The notes under the pieces: model-generated
The model's database searches: none
Seen by the model: the letters and a program-made list of their open reading frames with translations, nothing else
What the model was told of the DNA's origin: nothing
Translations under genes and position numbers: made by a program
Assembly (NCBI RefSeq): GCF_016861975.1
Contig: NZ_BOMB01000024.1
Coordinates: forward strand, 186,001-250,000
Reading direction: 5' to 3'
From: Actinocatenispora rupis
Lineage (GTDB): Bacteria > Actinomycetota > Actinomycetes > Mycobacteriales > Micromonosporaceae
DNA length: 64,000 nucleotides
Part shown: positions 25,201 to 37,200 of the stretch, one piece after another
Position numbering within the stretch: the stretch's first letter is position 1
Layout: every line of letters begins with the position of its first letter

Positions 25201-28200
25201 GGTGGACTACCGGCCGGGCGTGGGGCATCCGCGCTCCGCGCCGGTGCACTACCGGATCCAGATCGGCCTGCCCGAGGCCGCCCGCCGGTGGAGCGAGGGC
25301 GAGTCCGGGATCGGCGTGGACGGCCGCACCTTCGATCCGGCGCTGGGCCGCGCGGTCCTTCGCGCCGAACTGCTGCGGATGGTGGGCGAGGCGGTCGACG
25401 ACCGCAAGCAGTTCTTCGCCCGGGTGCCCGGCATCGCGGTCCCCGCGGTCCGCAACCTGCTGGCACTGCCCGGATCGATCGTGCTCGCCGAGGCGGTCGG
25501 CCGGTTCCTGCTGCACGACCCGGCGCTGGCGGACATGTTGGCCGCCAGTACCGCCGGATCGGTGACGGCGATGGTGCCGGTCATGTGGCGCTACATGTTC
25601 CAGCGGCATGCGGCGAAGGAGATCCTGAAGGGCCAGCAGGAGACGCAGACGGACCGGCCGGGTGGCGGTGACCGCGGCAAGTCGGCGGGCAAGGTCGCCG
25701 AGCGGGCCATGCGGCTGAGCGAGGAGGCCGAGAAGGTCTCCGAGCAGATCCGGGAGAGGCGCCCGGGTGGGTTGGCGTCGAGCGGCGAGCAGGTCCTGCC
25801 CTACGCCGTACCCAGCGCGTACGGGGTGGTGCTGGACTCGCTGCAGGCGCTGGCGGAGTCGGGCCAGGTCAAGGACATCGAGTGGGAGCGCTCCCGCTAC
25901 CGGATCACGTTCAAGCTGCGGCTGCGGCGCGGCCCGCTGGCGTGGCGCAAGGTCACCCTGACCCTGGCCGAGAAGCGTCGGGAGCCGGGCAAGGCATGGG
26001 ACGGCACGGCGGTACTGCCGCGTCTGGCCCGGGTGGCCGACTGGGATCTGTTCGTGATGCGGGACAGCACGGTGTCGGCCGTCGATCGCGGCGCGCGGCG
26101 TGCGCTCGCCGACGTGATCACCAGCGAGCTGGGATACGGCCCGCGCCCGCTGTGGCGCGCGCTGCTCTCCGAGAGCGCCCGATACGTCGTGCCGTCCGGG
26201 TTGGACATGCTCACCGCCGATCTTGAGGGCGACGACCACGCGTACGCCAGCGACTCGGCGCGGGCCGGCAAGTCCGGCAGCGGGCTGGGCAGGTGGAGCG
26301 CCGACTTGCTCGGCCAGCGCGCCGACAGCAACGCGCGCAGCGCCGGCTTCGACCCGCGCAACCACTTCCCGCCGAACGAGCTGCCCCGTTCGTCGGCGCA
26401 GGCCCGCAACAACGTCGAGACCGCCGAGTGGGACGCGCTGACCCTGCTGGCGTACGACATCGAGGCGAACCCCGACGTCACCGACGAGCAGCGCGAGCAG
26501 CTGCGGGCGGTGCGTGCCGGGCTCGACGCCGGCCGCCCGCACCGCGAGCTGATGGGCACCGTCCAGCGCGTACTGGACGACCCGTACGGCGCCGTCTCGA
26601 AGCTGCCCGGCACCATCACCCGCAGCTCGCACGAGGGGCAGGTGCTGCACGACATCACGATCGACCCGTGGCCGGCGCCGTGGCAGCGGTGGCTGCACGG
26701 GCACCACACGATCCGTACCCGGATCGTGATCACCACCGGCACGGTCACCGATGGTGTCGTGGAGCGGATCCCGGCGGGCGACTACGCGCACACCGTGTTC
26801 GTGGTGGACCACCGGGCGAGCAACGCCGAGATCGCCGACGCGTTGCCGCGGGCGCTCGGCGGGTTCATGCAGGACCAGATCACCGCGGCGCGGACGCCGG
26901 GCGCGCTGGGGCCGGAGCTGCGCTACTCGGCGGGCCGTCAGGCCAGCGCGTACGCGAGCAGCCTGGTGCGCGGTTTGGCCACAGGGCACCACCTGGCCGG
27001 TCTGGGCATCAGCGTGCTGGGCCGTGGATTCCGCGTCGGGGTCGAGGCGGTGACCCGGACGGAGCGCACGGCCGACCGCCGGCAGTACCGGCAGCAGTCG
27101 AAGGCCAGTCACGCCCGGTTCGGTGGCGCGCCGTCCGGCGAGAACATCCTGCTGACCGACGAGCAGATCGGGCACCTGCGCGACCGACTGGCCGCCGCGC
27201 GGGCCGCCAACGAGGCGCGGACCCGCATCCTTGGCCTTGAACCGCCGCCCGCGCCCACCTCAGGACCGGACGGGACGCCGCCACGCGGGCCGGCCGGCCC
27301 TGGCTTCATCCCCGTTACGACGACGTGGGTCAGCCACCACCGTGATGGCACCGACGCGGATCCCGCCGCGCCGTCGGGCGACCCGGACCCCGGTACGCCA
27401 CCGCCCGGCCCCGACCCCGCGGCGACGGCACCGGCGGTACGCCCGGCGACCCCGGTCGTGCGGCCCGAGGACGAGATCGCGGTCAGCGGGCTCGGCACCG
27501 AGACGGACATGGCGGCGATCAACGCGGCGATCAACGACGCGCTGGCCTGGCTGGCCGAGCACGGGTCTGGCTTCGAGATGCGGCCGTTCACGATGCGCTG
27601 GGACGGCGACATCCGGTACGCCGAGCTCATCCCGGCCGGCGGTGAGCCGGTGATGGTCGAGGTCGTCGCCGGGCACAACCGGAACGGTGAGCTGGCCGCC
27701 ACGACCGACCGGTGGTACGACGAGGCCGGCGTGCACCACTACGTCGACGCGAACGGGCGGCGGTACACGCGGATTGTCGTCGACGCCCGGATCCTGCCGC
27801 GCGGCCGGAACCACACGGTACGGATGGCGCTGGCCCGGGCGTTCGGGCAGATCGTCCGGACGGCGGCGGCGGAGAACGAGCGGCCCTCCTGGTGGCAGCG
27901 GCTGCGCTCCACGATCGGCCGGGCCGAGGCGCAGGGAGCGGACGAGCCGCGGGCGGGTCTGCTCGCCGAGGTCGACGCCGAGCTGCTCGCGTTGCGCGCC
28001 GCGCAGCGGGTCGAGCGGATGGAACTGGCCCGCCGCGCCGCCGGGGAGCCGGACCGGGTCGACTGGGCGCGGGAGCAGCAGCGGGTGATCCGGTGGCGGC
28101 TGGGCCAGCTGCTCGACCGCCTCGGCTACCAGTACGGCGGGGGCCGGTGGGGGACGCTGTCGCTCGACTTCGGGCACGAGGCCGTGGTGGAGCTGGAGCC

Positions 28201-31200
28201 GCTCACCCACGCGACGGCGGACTGGCGGCACAACCCGCCGGCCGGTGCGCTCGCCGCGGCGCGCGACGCCCTGACGATCGCCACCGAGAACCTGAGCCGG
28301 GGCGTCAACGCGCTGGTCGAGGACGCCGAGATCCAGTTCAGCCCGGACGGCGACGTGGTCATCGCGACGACGTACGGGCACGGGTTCACGGAGGTGCCGC
28401 TGGATGACCTGGTGCTGCGGCTGGCCCGCACCGGGCACGGCGGCGCGCTGCTGGCGGCGCACGCGGTACGGCTGCTCACCGCCCGGGTCGCCGAGGTACG
28501 CAACGAGCTGCCCGGCATTGCACAGCGCGATCCGGGCCTGGCCGCCGCCGTCGCGCTCGGCCACTGGGCGACGCACCTGGGCACACAGGGCCGCGGCGCC
28601 GGTACGGCCCTGCTGTTCACCGCCGACGTCTTCGAGGACCTGCTCGCCGGCATGGACCCGTCGTTGGTGGAGATGCTCCGGGTCCGGGTGGCCCGTGGCG
28701 TCCTGCCCGCCGAGCTGCGTGAGGTGCTCGACCGGCGTCAGGCCCGGCTGGTACGGGACGAGGTCATGGGCCTGTTCGCCGCCGAGGCCACGCGCCACGC
28801 GGCCACCTTCCCGACACACTCGCTTCTCGACGTCCGGAGCCGGGCCGCGCTGAACGTCATGGAAGCCATGTCCGCCAACGGTGCGGACCTGGGCGCACTG
28901 CGGGCGCAGGCCGCCGCCTGGCTGACGTTGCCGCCGGAGGCCATCGACTGGGACGGCGCCGACACCGCGGTCCTCACCTCGCTGTACGGGTTGGCCCGCT
29001 ACTACGAGATCGCCGACTCGACCCGGACCCGCGCCGCGGTGCTGCGGGCGGCGCGGGACCTGATCGGCGACCCGGCCGTCGTACCGCCGGATCTGCCCGG
29101 GCCCGTCGGCCGGCTGGCCAACGCCCTGCGCAGTACGTGGCTGGACGTCGACGCCACACCGTCGGCCGGCGCCCAGCTGCCGTACACCGAGTTGCAGCGA
29201 CTCCAGGTGATGCACGACCGGTTCCCCGAGCCCGACGTAGCGGACTTCGACGCCCGTCGCGCCCGGGCCGACGAGCGCTTCCGCGCGGCGCTCGACGACC
29301 TGCGCACCGAGTACGACGGGGCCGTCGCCCTGTTCGGGGCCATGCTCGTGGAGGCGGAGGACGATCGGCTGCGCCTGACGACGCTGCGGGACGGGTACAC
29401 CGAGCTGCGCGACCTGGCGGACGAGATCGCCGTGGCGCACCAGACCGCGATCGACCGGGAGCAGCCCGGGACCGGGCAGGGCGCACACCGGCAGGTGGCC
29501 GTCGGGCCGCGGGCCGCGATCGCCGAGGCGGTAGAGCGACTCAGCGACCGGCAGCGGGACCTGGCCGAGCTGTGGGCCGATCTGGCGCCGACCCCCGACC
29601 CGGCCGCTGCGGAGGGCGTGCTCGACGACCTCATCGGCCGGGGGATCTCGACGATCTCGTTGGTCGGGCCGCTGGCGCATCTCGGCACGGTGGTCGCGGT
29701 CAGCAACGACGGCATGGCCCGGCACGGCATCGACGACGAGTTCGAGTACGCCGACCTGGACAACCTGATCCGTTCGCGGCATGACTCGCTCGTCTCGACG
29801 GGGCTGCGCATCCCGGTCGGGCAGGACCACGCGGCGACCCTGCTGCTCGACGCCGAACCGATCGGTGTGCGGCCGGTACCCGGCCTCACCGGGCTGAACG
29901 GCGAGCAGATCGCCGGCGAGTTCGAGGTGCAGGGGCCGGACGCGGGCGTCACCGCCGGCCGCACCACCGGGCCGAACGTCGACTCCGTCATGCGCCCGCT
30001 GACCGGTGGACTGGTCGGCCTGCCGCTGGGCTGGCACGTGGCCGAGGGGCGGGGGGTCGACGCCTACCGGAACGTCTCCACCGCGTACGTGGTGGACGAT
30101 CGCGGGCTCTACCTGGTGGGCCGCGGCGGGCTGAAGTACACGGTGCGGCTGGAGCTGCCGTCGGGTGAGGTCGTGCCGCTCGGCGTCGTCGCGGACGCGC
30201 CGAGCGCCGCCACGCCGGACCCGCAGTCGTTCGCGGTACCGGAGCCGTTCGCGAAGCCGACCGGCGACGTCGTCGTCGCCGAGGACGACCAGCTTGACCG
30301 CGACGCGGAGTTCCCGGTCGGCTCCGCGTCGGCGGTGAGCGTGATCGACCCGGCGACCCGGTGGGCGCTGTCGACCCTGCCGCCCGAGGCCGCGACCCCC
30401 GGCCAGCAGGCGTACCACGACGTCCGGGTGGGTATGGCCGCGCTGCGGCAGAACGCGAACCGCGCGTTCAACGACCCGGCGGGCTACCAGTTCTGGGTGG
30501 CGCACGAGGGCCGTGACATCCGCATGATCACGCTGCGGATGGAGCCGATCCTCGATGGCTCGGGCCGCCCCGTCGTCCGGCCGGTGGGCGCGTCGACGAA
30601 CCTGATCCAGCTCGAGTGGGGCCTGGACATCTCGTTCGACAAGTACGGCGTGGCCTGGACGCGGTCCAGCTCGTCGTCCGCGGGCCTGCCGCTCGGCGAC
30701 GACACGCTGCTGCCAGACAGCCTCCCGGTCAACATCGGCGCGTCGCTGGACCTGGTGAACCGCAGCGCCACCAAGACCCTGGGTGTCTCCGGCGGTCTGA
30801 GCAGCATCCGGCCCGGTGTGCCGAAGAAGATCGGCCACATGCACGAGTACGAGGTCGCGTACCGGCTCGTGGCCAGCTCGCAGGACCTCGACACCGGGGA
30901 GATGCACCGGGCGCTGATGGACGGCAGCCTGATGACGGCGACGCCGGTCACGGAGGCGTTCGCCGCCGGGTTCCCGGTCGCGCGTGACGCGATGGTCGAG
31001 GAGAACGGGCGTCTCGTCCCGAAGACCAACCCGACCGAGTACGAGCTGACCGACGAGCAGAAGCGGTACCCTGCGCGGCTGCGCAAGCCGGGCAACCCCG
31101 AGCTGGCCGCCGGGGTCGGCGCGACCGACCTCGTCACCGACGCGACCGGGCACCTGTTCCTCCGCCGGAAGCTGTACGAGTGGGGCACGCCGCTGGGCTT

Positions 31201-34200
31201 CCTGCCGGAGAGCGACCCGAACCGGCCGGACTGGCTCGGCTTCTCCGACGACCCGGTACTGCGCACGTTCCAGCGGGAGAACGTCAAGGCGGTCAACCGG
31301 CTGACCACGGACAAGGCGCTGCACGGCGCGTTCAACCAGCTCGCCGCCGACGGCGTGCCGATCACGCTGACCAAGCCGGGCCCGCACGGCACCGTCGAGC
31401 GCGTCACCTACCGGGTGCGCAAGGTCCTGCACGCCGACCGGGCGCGGCACCTCAGGCAGAACAACGACCTGCGCAAGGCCGACCTGGCGATCTCGTCGGG
31501 CACCCGTACCGAGTCGCAGGGTTCGGACCGGTCCTGGTCCGGTTCGGTCGGAGCGAAGCTGAAGCTGTTCGGCTTCACCGCCGGGTACAAGCACGAGTGG
31601 GGCCGCAAGGTCAGCGTGAACACCACGCGCGGCGACACCACGAACGTGGTACGGGCCCTGCTGGAGCCGGTCAAGGAGATGTCGGACTTCCTCCTGCCGG
31701 ACACGACGATCCTGGAGGAGATCGTCAGCGTCCGGGAGGGTGAGGACGCGGGCGAGGTGAAGGTCCTCCGGTCGGCGCAGTCGGAGGAGTCGTCCGTCGT
31801 CCACCTGGCCACGGAGCTGATGGGGCACGACGCGGTCCGCAACCAGTACATCGGGGACACCCTGCCGACGCCGCGCATCGTCAAGGAGCCGCCGGCCGTC
31901 CTGGTCCCGCCGCCCGGTCGGGTCGACCCGCACGTGGCGAACCGGATCGCGTTCGACCTGATCCACACCGACGGACTGGTCGAGGCGGTGCGGCTGGCCC
32001 TCGGCGACATGTACGAGGAGGGCGCGCCGTCGACCGCCGCGGTCCAGGCGATACTCACGAACAACGCGATGCGCGCCAACATCGCCGACGCCGCCGACGG
32101 ACAGTACTCGCTGGAGATCGTGCTGCGGCCGGGGTCGAACCTGCCGGAGATGGTCGACGGGAAGCCGCGCATGGACCCGGAAGGCCCGGGTCGGGTGGCC
32201 GAGATCCGGGTCAGGGTGCTGCTGCACCACACGGCGGTCACCGAGGTGGTCAAGCCGCAGGTGCTCAGCCACATCCGGTTCACCATGCACGCCTACGGGT
32301 ACTCGGCCACGGCGGAGAAGTCGAGTACCGGGCACGGTGCGGGCGACGACGCGATCACGGCCGTCACCGATCCGGGCGTGGAGCACAGCCGCGGCAAGAC
32401 CCGCGGCAGCACGCAGAGCAGCCTGCAGATCGTGGGTCGGGAGACGCTGCCGATCAGCGTCTCCAACCACCTGCACCGGGTGACCGGCCTCGCCGACATC
32501 ACCGTCGACGTGGTCGAGCGGCGGAACGGCATCACCGGCAAGCCGCAGAAGCGGCAGGTCGCCCTGCTCGACACGAGCTTCGAGGGCTACCTCCCGGAGC
32601 CGGAGTCGCTGTACTACTTCGGCCAGCACCGCCTGGCCATCCCGGCCGAGCTGGCCCGCGCCGTGCTCGACCGCTGGGAGTGGGGTGAGCTCAAGCTCGA
32701 CGCGAACCTGGTCGCCGACGTGCTCGCCGCGCTTCCCCAGGACGCGATCAGCGAGCCGGACCGGGCCCGGCTCCGCGACGAGATCCTGACCGCGTACGAG
32801 GGCGACGACGAGATCCCCGCCGAGGTCGTCGATCCGGACGAGCGACTCGCGTACGTCGTGGCGAACCGCATCGTCCCGCGCTACCTGCGCGATCTGAACC
32901 CGCCCGAGCACCTGTTCCAGGGCGCCGGCATCGGCGGCGTGCAGGAGAGCCGGACCTTCGTCGACCAGGAACACACCGAGGAGCAGTCGCTCTACGTGGC
33001 GACCCTCCACCTGATGCGGAAGTTCGTCGGCCACCAGCTGCCGAGCTCGGCCGCGCAGCTGCTCGGCACGCAGCTCGCCGGCACCCGGTACCACGGGCAC
33101 ATCAACGGGATGCTGCACGGCCGCGGGTGGCGTTTCCGGCTGCCGGTGCCGGTGGCCGGCCGCTGGGACAACCTGCTGCAGGTCCGCATCAAGGCGCGGC
33201 CGGTCGGCAAGCCGCAGATCGTGTTGTCCGACCCGGGCTCGAACGAGGAAGGGCAGGTCTACGGGTACATGAACGAGACGTACGGCGTCTCGTTCGGGAA
33301 GTCGCGCGCGACCAAGCGGACGGTCAACACCCCGGTCGTCAACCTGTCGCACGCGGGCGGCGCCGCCGGCAGTACCGGGCAGACCGCTTCCTGGCAGCGG
33401 ATGAGTGGGCAGCTCGTCCAGTTCTTCGACGGCGAGTACGTCTATGAGCAGGAAATCGACTACTACATCGAGCTCAGCTGGGTCGACATCGCCGGTCGTC
33501 CGATCAGCAACGCGGTCGGTGACCTGACGCGGTTCGTGGACGGGCGCCTGACGACCCAGCCGCCGCTGCCGAAGGTCGGCCGGACCGTCCTGCACGGTAC
33601 GACGAGGCTGACCGCGCCACGGGTGCTGGTCAGCTCCGGCGAGCGGCCCGACCTCACCGAGCCGGAGAACGAGGGCGACCTGCCGGAGCGGCTGCCGCTG
33701 GACACGTTCGGCCGGTTCTCGTCCGACATCTTCCCGGTCGGACTGACGGCCGAGACCGACCTGGTCACGCCGGTCCTGGCCGCCATCCAGTCCCGCGAGA
33801 CGATGTCGCGGCTGTTCGGCGTGACGGCCCCGCTGGGCGCGCAGCTCGACCTGGACCACATCGAGGAGCGGCTCGGCCAGGACGCGATCACCGCGTCGTT
33901 CCCGGCACTCGTCGCGGAGAACGGCCGCACGATCGGGTACGCGAACGTCCTGGGCGACAAGCGGTGGGGCCGGCAGCGGGTGGCCGTGCGGCTCTCGCTG
34001 GAGCCGACCCGGGTACGCCAGCTGCACGAGATCCCGCTGCGCCAGGAGTTCGACCCGACGACGGGGGCGACCCGGTGGGTGCCGCAGGCGTCGACCGGCT
34101 GGCTGCGCCGCAGCCAGAGCACCGCCGAGCAGAACGTCGCGGCCAACCGTACGGTGCAGTCGACCGGGACCACCGTGCCGGTGCCGAGCGTCGGCCCGGT

Positions 34201-37200
34201 CGGGTACGACTACTCCCGCTCGCTCGGAGCGACGCTCGCGGCGCAGGGTGGAGGCCGCGAGGAGCGCACCTCGAAGCGGCAGGGCATCGTCGGTGAGGCG
34301 CTGGTCAGCTTCCGCGTCCAGGTGACCCTCACCCGGCAGGTCCTGCGCGGCGGCGTCTGGGAGGACCGGCAGGAGATCGCCCTGTGGGACGGCCGGCCGG
34401 AGATCTCCCCGCAGCAGCCGCGCGGCCGGGTCTTCGTGTACGCGCCGGTCACCGTGCTCAAGCTGCTGGAGAGCGGCAAGGCCACCGACCTGATCCAGCT
34501 CACCGCGCCGACCGAGCCACCGCCCGCCAAGGTGAGCCTGATCCGCGGCGAGCGGCAGCCGTACACCATCAACCCCACGTACGGGGCGATCACCGCAACC
34601 GGCGGTCACCCGGGCTTCTCCGGCCTTGGCGGCACGCTGCACGCCGCGCGGGTCCGCGAGGCGGTCGCCGACGTGGTACCGCTGGTGGCGCGGGCCGCGT
34701 CCCGGCGGCTGACCGACGTCCGGATCGTGCTGGGCGAGCCGCGGGAGGACGACGTCGTCGCCCACCTCGCGGTACGCACCCACTCGTGGGGCAAGGGCGC
34801 CCGGGTCCGGGTACGGGTCGGCGACGTTCACCCGATCGTGCGTCGCGCCACCCCGCCCGGCCGGAAGGTGCCCGAGGACGTGGTGGCCGTGACGGCGGGC
34901 CGCACGCTCGGCGCCGACGGCGTACCGGAGTTCGACGTGGTCATCTCGGAGACCACGACCATCACGAACGAGCGGCACCTGCGGCGGGTGCTCGCCCAGG
35001 CACTCGGCCACGAACTGGTCGAGGCCGCGCGCGTGACCTCCGACTTCGTGACCCACATCCTGCCGCCGTTGCCGGACACGGCGTCGGCGCTGCCCGCGCA
35101 CGAGTACCAGCTCACCGGGCACCAGGAGGGCCTGCTCACCCAGCTGTCCGTGCTGGCCGAGCTGCTGCGTCGGGGCGACACCGACGCTGCGGCCGACATG
35201 CGTGAGCTGGCGAAGCCGATGGTGCTGGCGGCGGACGACCTGAAGGGTGGCTGGCTGGTCGGCTTCCTGAAGCGGGACGCCGCGACCATCCGCGAGGTGC
35301 TGGCCGGGACGACGTCGCCGGACTCGGCGCCGGAGCCGCCCGACCCGGCCACCCTGGTCTCCTCGACGGAGCTGGCCGTGGCGCGCGGTCGGATCGTCCA
35401 GCTCAGCGAGAACCGCGCGCTCACCCTCGCCCAGCGCTCGCGGCAGGTCCGGGAGTACTGGCTCGGGCTGTCGCAGCCGATGCGTGACGCGCTGACCCAC
35501 CGGTACCCGGACCTGGTCGGCAACACCGACGGCATTCCGGAGCCGGACGCGATCCGTGCCAACGCCCGCAACCTCGTGTTGGGTACGGAGGCGGTCAAGC
35601 AGGCGCTGGCCGACCACCTCGCCCGGCTGACGGCCGAGGGGAAGACGCCCCGCGCGCGGGCCACCGATCCGCGTACGGTCGCCCTGACGACCCGGCTGCA
35701 GACCGCGCACTGGATGGCACAGCCGGTGACCCGGCCGGTGTGGGACGCCGACGGCACGAAGCGCCTCGAATCCGTGCAGCGGCAGTTCTACCGGCTGCGC
35801 CTCGACCCGGACGGCATCGGTCAGGTGGCCGAGCGGATCGGCTCCGCGCTGTCGGACGCCGACTACTTCACGGTGCTCGTACCGGGCACCTGGCAGAACA
35901 TCGACACCCTCAGCTGGCAGAACCAGCGCGCCGAGCGCATGTGGGAGCAGGCGATCGCCTGGGCCGGGGGCAGCGACCCGCGGTACAGCCTGCTCACCTG
36001 GATGTGCTTCGACATGCCGCAGAGCGCCGCGGCCACCCGGGATCCGCAGCGCGCGGTCGACGCCGCCATCGAGCTCGAATCGATCCTGTACAGCGCGGAG
36101 CTGGACCTGCCGCGGCCGTTCGCGACGAGCGTCGCCAGCGGCACGCGCACGTCACTGGTCCTGCACAGCTTCGCCGCCAAGATCGGTGCGGTCATGCGGG
36201 ACCGCACCCGCGCCTTCGACAACATGCTGGTGGCCACGACCGGCCCCGTGACCGCGGTGCGGGGACCGAACTCGTACGCGATGTTCGCCGACCACGACGT
36301 CGTCGCGCAGTTGCACCCGCTCGGCGGCGACCCGGCGCCTGACCCGGCGGGCAGGCCGGCCGACGAGGCCATCATCCGGCTGTCGGCCGGTGACGCCGTC
36401 GACCACCGCGGCTACTGGCACACGCCGGACGGTGTCGGCCTGTCCAACCTGACGGCGCTCGCCACCGGCTGGCGGCCGCTGATCGTCGTGCCGTACGGCG
36501 CGGACGTGCCGAACAACCACCCGGCCAGCCTGCGTCGCGGGCTGAGCGCGGCCGTCGCCACCGCCCGTGGTCCCAAGAGGACCCGGCCCCCGCTCGGGCC
36601 CCGGCGGGTGGGCGTGTCGGACCCGTCGCCGCAGGGTCCGTGGCGGCTGTTCCCGCTGCGGGTCGCCGCCACCGACCCCGACATGGAACGCGCCGGCCGC
36701 CTCCTCGGCCTGCTCGACGTACTGACCGGCGAACGCGAACCCGGGCTGCGCCACTGGCTCGTCAACCGCATCCGCGAGCTGACCGGCTACGACCTCGCCG
36801 CCGTCGAGACGGTCGTGGACGAGCCGCACCGCGAGTCGTTCGTCGAGTACTACGTGCAGACGGGACCGGACGGCCGGCCCGCGTGGGCACCCAACGGCCT
36901 GACCGCGCAGGACATCCAGATCCTGCGGCGGCAGTTCGGCGCGCTGCGCCCCGACTTCGCGGCGCGCGGCGCGGTCCGCGACCACGACGTCCTCATGGAG
37001 CGGATCGAAGCGCTCGCCGAGAACGCCCGTGGCCGGGGCGAGTCGCTGCTGCTGACCCACGCCGAGGCGGTCGAGTGGGTCGCGGCCCACCGGTTCGAGA
37101 CCGACTCGGGCACCGCGTACGGCCGCGCCGACGATCCGCGGGTGCTCGACGCGTACCGGATCCGGCCGTTCGTGGGCACGCTGCGCGGCAAGCCGGTCGA

